Assembly (NCBI RefSeq): GCF_014205135.1
Contig: NZ_JACHMY010000001.1
Location: forward strand, 1,674,001-1,738,000
DNA: 64,000 nucleotides
Source of the DNA: Kribbella italica
Lineage (GTDB): Bacteria > Actinomycetota > Actinomycetes > Propionibacteriales > Kribbellaceae
Direction of reading: 5' to 3'
In this document: positions 61,753-64,000 of the stretch, piece after piece
Position numbering within the stretch: position 1 is the first letter of the stretch
Layout: every line of letters begins with the position of its first letter
The notes under the pieces: model-generated
Database searches by the model: none
The model's input: only the letters and a program-made list of their open reading frames with translations
What the model was told of the DNA's origin: nothing
Translations under genes and position numbers: made by a program

Positions 61753-62552
61753 TGCAGGCCCGCGAGGAAGCCGGTGATCGCCTGGTTGGTCGCCTCCGGC
61801 GCTGACAGGTGGGGGCAGTGGCCGGTCGACTCCAGCGTGACCAGCGTCGAACCGTCGATCGCGGCGTGCGTGTACGCCCCGACCTCGCGCGGCGCGATCA
61901 CGTCCTCGGTCGACTCCAGGATCAGCGTCGGCACCGCGACCGACGCCAGATCGGCGCGCGAGTCGGACAGGAACGTCGTCCGGGCGAAGACCCGGGCCAT
62001 CGCGGGGTCGGTCGCGCAGAAGCTGGTCGTCAGCTCCGCGCCGAGCTCGGGCCGGTCGGGGTTGCCCATGATCACCGGCGCCATCGCCGACGACCAGCCG
62101 AGGTAGTTGGACTCCAGGGAGGCCAGCAGCTCGTCGATGTCGTCGCGGCCGAACCCGCCGCGGTAGTCGCCGTCGTTCAGGTAGTGCGGCGACGGCGCGA
62201 CCATCACGAGCGCGCCGATCCGCTTCGGCGCCTTGCGGGCGGCCAGGACGCCGACCATCGCGCTGACCGAGTGCCCGACGAAGACCGCGTCGCGCAGGTC
62301 GAGCGCCGTACAGACGTCGGCGACGTCGTCGGCGTACCCCTCGAGGCTGGAGTAGCGCTGCTCGTCGAAGGCGGCCGGGTCGGACCGGCCCGCGCCGACG
62401 TAGTCGAACAGGACGATCCGGTGGTCGACGGCCAGGGCCGGGACGGTCAGGCGCCACATGTTCTGATCGCAACCGAAGCCGTGGGCGAGCAGGACGGTGC
62501 GGCCGTCGGGGTTGCCGGTGATGGTGACGTTGTTCCGGCGCAGGATGTCCAC
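61749..62552 (-). CDS. rsbQ: RsbQ-like alpha/beta hydrolase
   Basis: A 267-residue hydrolase very like RsbQ: NNVTITG at the start, VLLAHGFGCDQNMW (about 20-33), FDYVGAGRSD, nucleophile Ser95 in VGHSVSAMVG, Asp in STEDVIAP and His in GHCPHLSAP. RsbQ is the required positive partner of the PAS phosphatase RsbP in energy-stress sensing. The overlap with the phosphatase gene supports that role. GTG start. Confidence 0.88.
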   Translation of the reverse strand: MDILRRNNVTITGNPDGRTVLLAHGFGCDQNMWRLTVPALAVDHRIVLFDYVGAGRSDPAAFDEQRYSSLEGYADDVADVCTALDLRDAVFVGHSVSAMVGVLAARKAPKRIGALVMVAPSPHYLNDGDYRGGFGRDDIDELLASLESNYLGWSSAMAPVIMGNPDRPELGAELTTSFCATDPAMARVFARTTFLSDSRADLASVAVPTLILESTEDVIAPREVGAYTHAAIDGSTLVTLESTGHCPHLSAPEATNQAITGFLAGLQ

Positions 62553-62593
62553 CCGGTCATCTTCGCAGCCGGTGTTCGGTCTTGGGCGACGGC

Positions 62594-62914
62594 TTACCGG
62601 CGATCGCTACGGCGGGGGCGCTGCTCGTTGTGCACTGGGCCGGAGCACGGCTCCTCGCCGGCGGCGTCGGCCAGGTCGTAGGCGACCAGCGGGCACTGGG
62701 TGCAGTAGAGCAGGCCGTCGTCGGGGTCCACGAGCAGGTCGTGGTTGCCGGTCGCGAACGGGACCGGGCAGGCCGTGTCGGCGATCTCCTGGAGGTCGGC
62801 GAAGTGTGTGTCGCAGCGGATGCACACGGGCCCGGCGGCGAACCGGCCCTGCGAGGTGACCCGGTGCAGGTCGATCACGCGGTGACCGTTGATCTCGGCG
62901 TAGGGATCCGTCAC
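62594..62914 (-). CDS. Small double-CxxC protein, unknown function
   Basis: A 106-residue protein with CIRCDTHF (near 31) and CTQCPLVAYDLADA (near 71), a pattern of two CxxC knuckles that could bind zinc or iron. It has GGAGG eight to nine bases before GTG 62914. An in-frame ATG at 62962 would add 16 residues. It precedes rsbQ by 41 bases and may be co-transcribed. Confidence 0.65.
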   Translation of the reverse strand: MTDPYAEINGHRVIDLHRVTSQGRFAAGPVCIRCDTHFADLQEIADTACPVPFATGNHDLLVDPDDGLLYCTQCPLVAYDLADAAGEEPCSGPVHNEQRPRRSDRR

Positions 62915-63001
62915 GGGCGTCGTCCTCCAGGCTGGTCTGCGCTCGCCCTTCCAGGTGCCCACAGCAAGGGTGTGTTACGCATCCGGTCTATGACGGATCT
63001 G

Positions 63002-63352
63002 TCACGAGCGCGCCGGGACCTGGTCGACGACGGTCAGCAGCCGGTGCAGCATCGTCACCCGGATCACCGAGTCGACCCGGGGCCGGAGCGCCGCGAGCGT
63101 CAGCGAACCGCCCGCGGCCACCGCCGAGTGGTGCAGCTGGACCAGCGCGCCGAGGCCGCTGGAGTCGCAGAACGCCAGGCCGGACAGGTCGAGGACGAGC
63201 GCGCGGCCGGCCGCGACGACCGGTCCGCCGGCGTCGATCAGCAGGCCGGTCGTGCCGAAGTCGAGCTCGCCGGCGACGGTCGCGACGACGTCGGTGCCGC
63301 GGTCGTCGGTGGTGACCGTCAGCAGCTGGGAATCACTCACTGGTTCGCTCAC
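63002..63352 (-). CDS. STAS-domain anti-sigma factor antagonist
   Basis: A 116-residue STAS protein: VVATVAGELDFGTTGLLIDAG, ALVLDLSGLAFCDSSGLGALVQLHH with the phospho-Ser in DSSG (near 68), MLHRLLTVVD. It could be a target of the phosphatase at 60493-61752 and regulate a SigF-type factor. Ten bases after the GAF-ANTAR gene on the same strand. Confidence 0.9.
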   Translation of the reverse strand: MSEPVSDSQLLTVTTDDRGTDVVATVAGELDFGTTGLLIDAGGPVVAAGRALVLDLSGLAFCDSSGLGALVQLHHSAVAAGGSLTLAALRPRVDSVIRVTMLHRLLTVVDQVPARS

Positions 63353-63362
63353 TGGGCTTCAC

Positions 63363-64000
63363 TCACTGGGGGAGTTTACGGGTGTCGATCAGGTGCTGGG
63401 CGACGTCGCGGAGCTTGGTGTTGGTGTCCTGGGAGTACCGCTTGAGGATCTGGAAGGCGCGCGCCTCGTCCAGGTCGAACCGCTCCATCAGGATCCCCAT
63501 CGCCTGACCGACCAGCTTGCGGGCGTCGACCGCGGCCGTCATCGTCTCGCCGTCGCGCGCGGCCGCGACGGCGACCGACGCGTGCCGGGCCAGGATGTGC
63601 GCGATCGCCTCGTCGTCGGCGGAGAAGGCGTCGGGCAGGCCGTTGTAGAGACTCAGTACGCCGATCAGCTGGTCGGCGGCCCACATCGGAACGTGCAGCA
63701 CCGAGCCCACGCCGTACGCCGTGACGCGCGCGCTCCAGGCCGCCCAACGGGTCTCGGTCGCGACGTCCGCGACGTACACGGTGGTGCCGTTGGTGAGCGC
63801 GGCGACCAGTGGGCCGTCGCCGGCGTCGATCTGCTCCTGGTAGATCTGCGTTACCAGCGGGTCGGTGACCGCGCCGATCTCCCAGCCACCGAGCCCGGTC
63901 AGCATCACACCGGCGTACGTACAGGCCTCTGCCTGGAGGGCGAACTGGACGACGGTGTCCACCGTGTCCTCCACGCCCTCGGCGTCGTGCAGCTCCACGG
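63363..64000 (-). CDS. GAF-ANTAR regulator (5' end outside window)
   Basis: At least 211 residues; the start lies beyond the edge. GAF domain (TYAGVMLTGLGGWEIGAVTDP and onward) and ANTAR domain (AVDARKLVGQAMGILMERFDLDEARAFQILKRYSQDTNTKLRDVAQHLIDTRKLP). Nearly identical in its ANTAR end to the gene at 41613-42314, so a recent or conserved duplicate. Paired with a STAS gene, as is the other copy. Confidence 0.9.
   Translation of the reverse strand, partial: VELHDAEGVEDTVDTVVQFALQAEACTYAGVMLTGLGGWEIGAVTDPLVTQIYQEQIDAGDGPLVAALTNGTTVYVADVATETRWAAWSARVTAYGVGSVLHVPMWAADQLIGVLSLYNGLPDAFSADDEAIAHILARHASVAVAAARDGETMTAAVDARKLVGQAMGILMERFDLDEARAFQILKRYSQDTNTKLRDVAQHLIDTRKLPQ

Noticed and set aside
1..64000. 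tRNA, rRNA, CRISPR array, insertion sequence or prophage
   Set aside because: No cloverleaf, spaced direct repeats, transposase or phage genes were seen by eye on either strand.

Overview
The window is a GC-rich actinobacterial chromosome segment. The gene content (F420-type oxidoreductases, PucR, SigF-type sigma factor, GAF-ANTAR and STAS regulators, many GTG starts, many leaderless TANNNT promoters) points to Actinomycetota. A Kribbella-like member of the Propionibacteriales is my best guess by overall resemblance, not proven. I saw no tRNA, rRNA, CRISPR array, insertion sequence or phage gene.

Region 1 (1-19901) is a purine salvage-to-carbon locus around the regulator pucR. On the minus strand from 11339 down to 245, nine genes run in one tightly packed operon, most overlapping by 1-4 nt: a purine permease fused to an OHCU-decarboxylase-like domain, xdhA, xdhB, xdhC, guanine deaminase, a stand-alone OHCU decarboxylase, hydroxyisourate hydrolase, urate oxidase and 8-oxoguanine deaminase. 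Together they take guanine, 8-oxoguanine, hypoxanthine and xanthine to allantoin. Divergent from pucR, a plus-strand run (13167-19901) encodes hydroxypyruvate isomerase, tartronate semialdehyde reductase, glyoxylate carboligase, glycerate kinase, allantoinase and (S)-ureidoglycine aminohydrolase. It opens allantoin, converts ureidoglycine to ureidoglycolate, and carries glyoxylate into glycerate phosphate. The allantoate-to-ureidoglycine and ureidoglycolate-to-glyoxylate enzymes are not in the window.

Region 2 (19914-33381) is a mix of mostly single genes: a DUF6624-like protein, a CbbX/SpoVK-type AAA ATPase, a Xi-class glutathione-transferase-like protein, a secreted GH30 glycosidase with a LacI/cre-like operator, a degenerate pterin dehydratase-VOC fusion, a SigF-type sigma factor, an orphan SdhA/NadB-family flavoprotein, a subtilase gene reduced to a deletion remnant, and small enzymes.

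Region 3 (33382-46039) holds a serine hydrolase, a HelD-type RNA polymerase motor, a carboxymuconolactone-decarboxylase-family protein, a GH63-like glycosidase, a decayed SigJ/ECF41 sigma fragment, a TetR regulator, a SecD-head-like protein, a STAS / unknown / GAF-ANTAR set, and a response regulator, histidine kinase and GerMN-lipoprotein operon.

Region 4 (46015-64000) holds an MFS exporter under two palindromes, a peptide/nickel-type ABC transporter divergent from a GntR regulator followed by an unusual HMA-tailed protein, an F420-type redox group with a clear TTGACGCGTCAA operator pair, a YcaQ-type DNA glycosylase, an aldo/keto reductase, a nitroreductase, an RsbQ-RsbP energy-stress pair and a second GAF-ANTAR/STAS pair cut by the window edge. 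Twelve genes have a TANNNT -10 box placed 6-7 nt before the start codon, so leaderless transcription is a strong theme.
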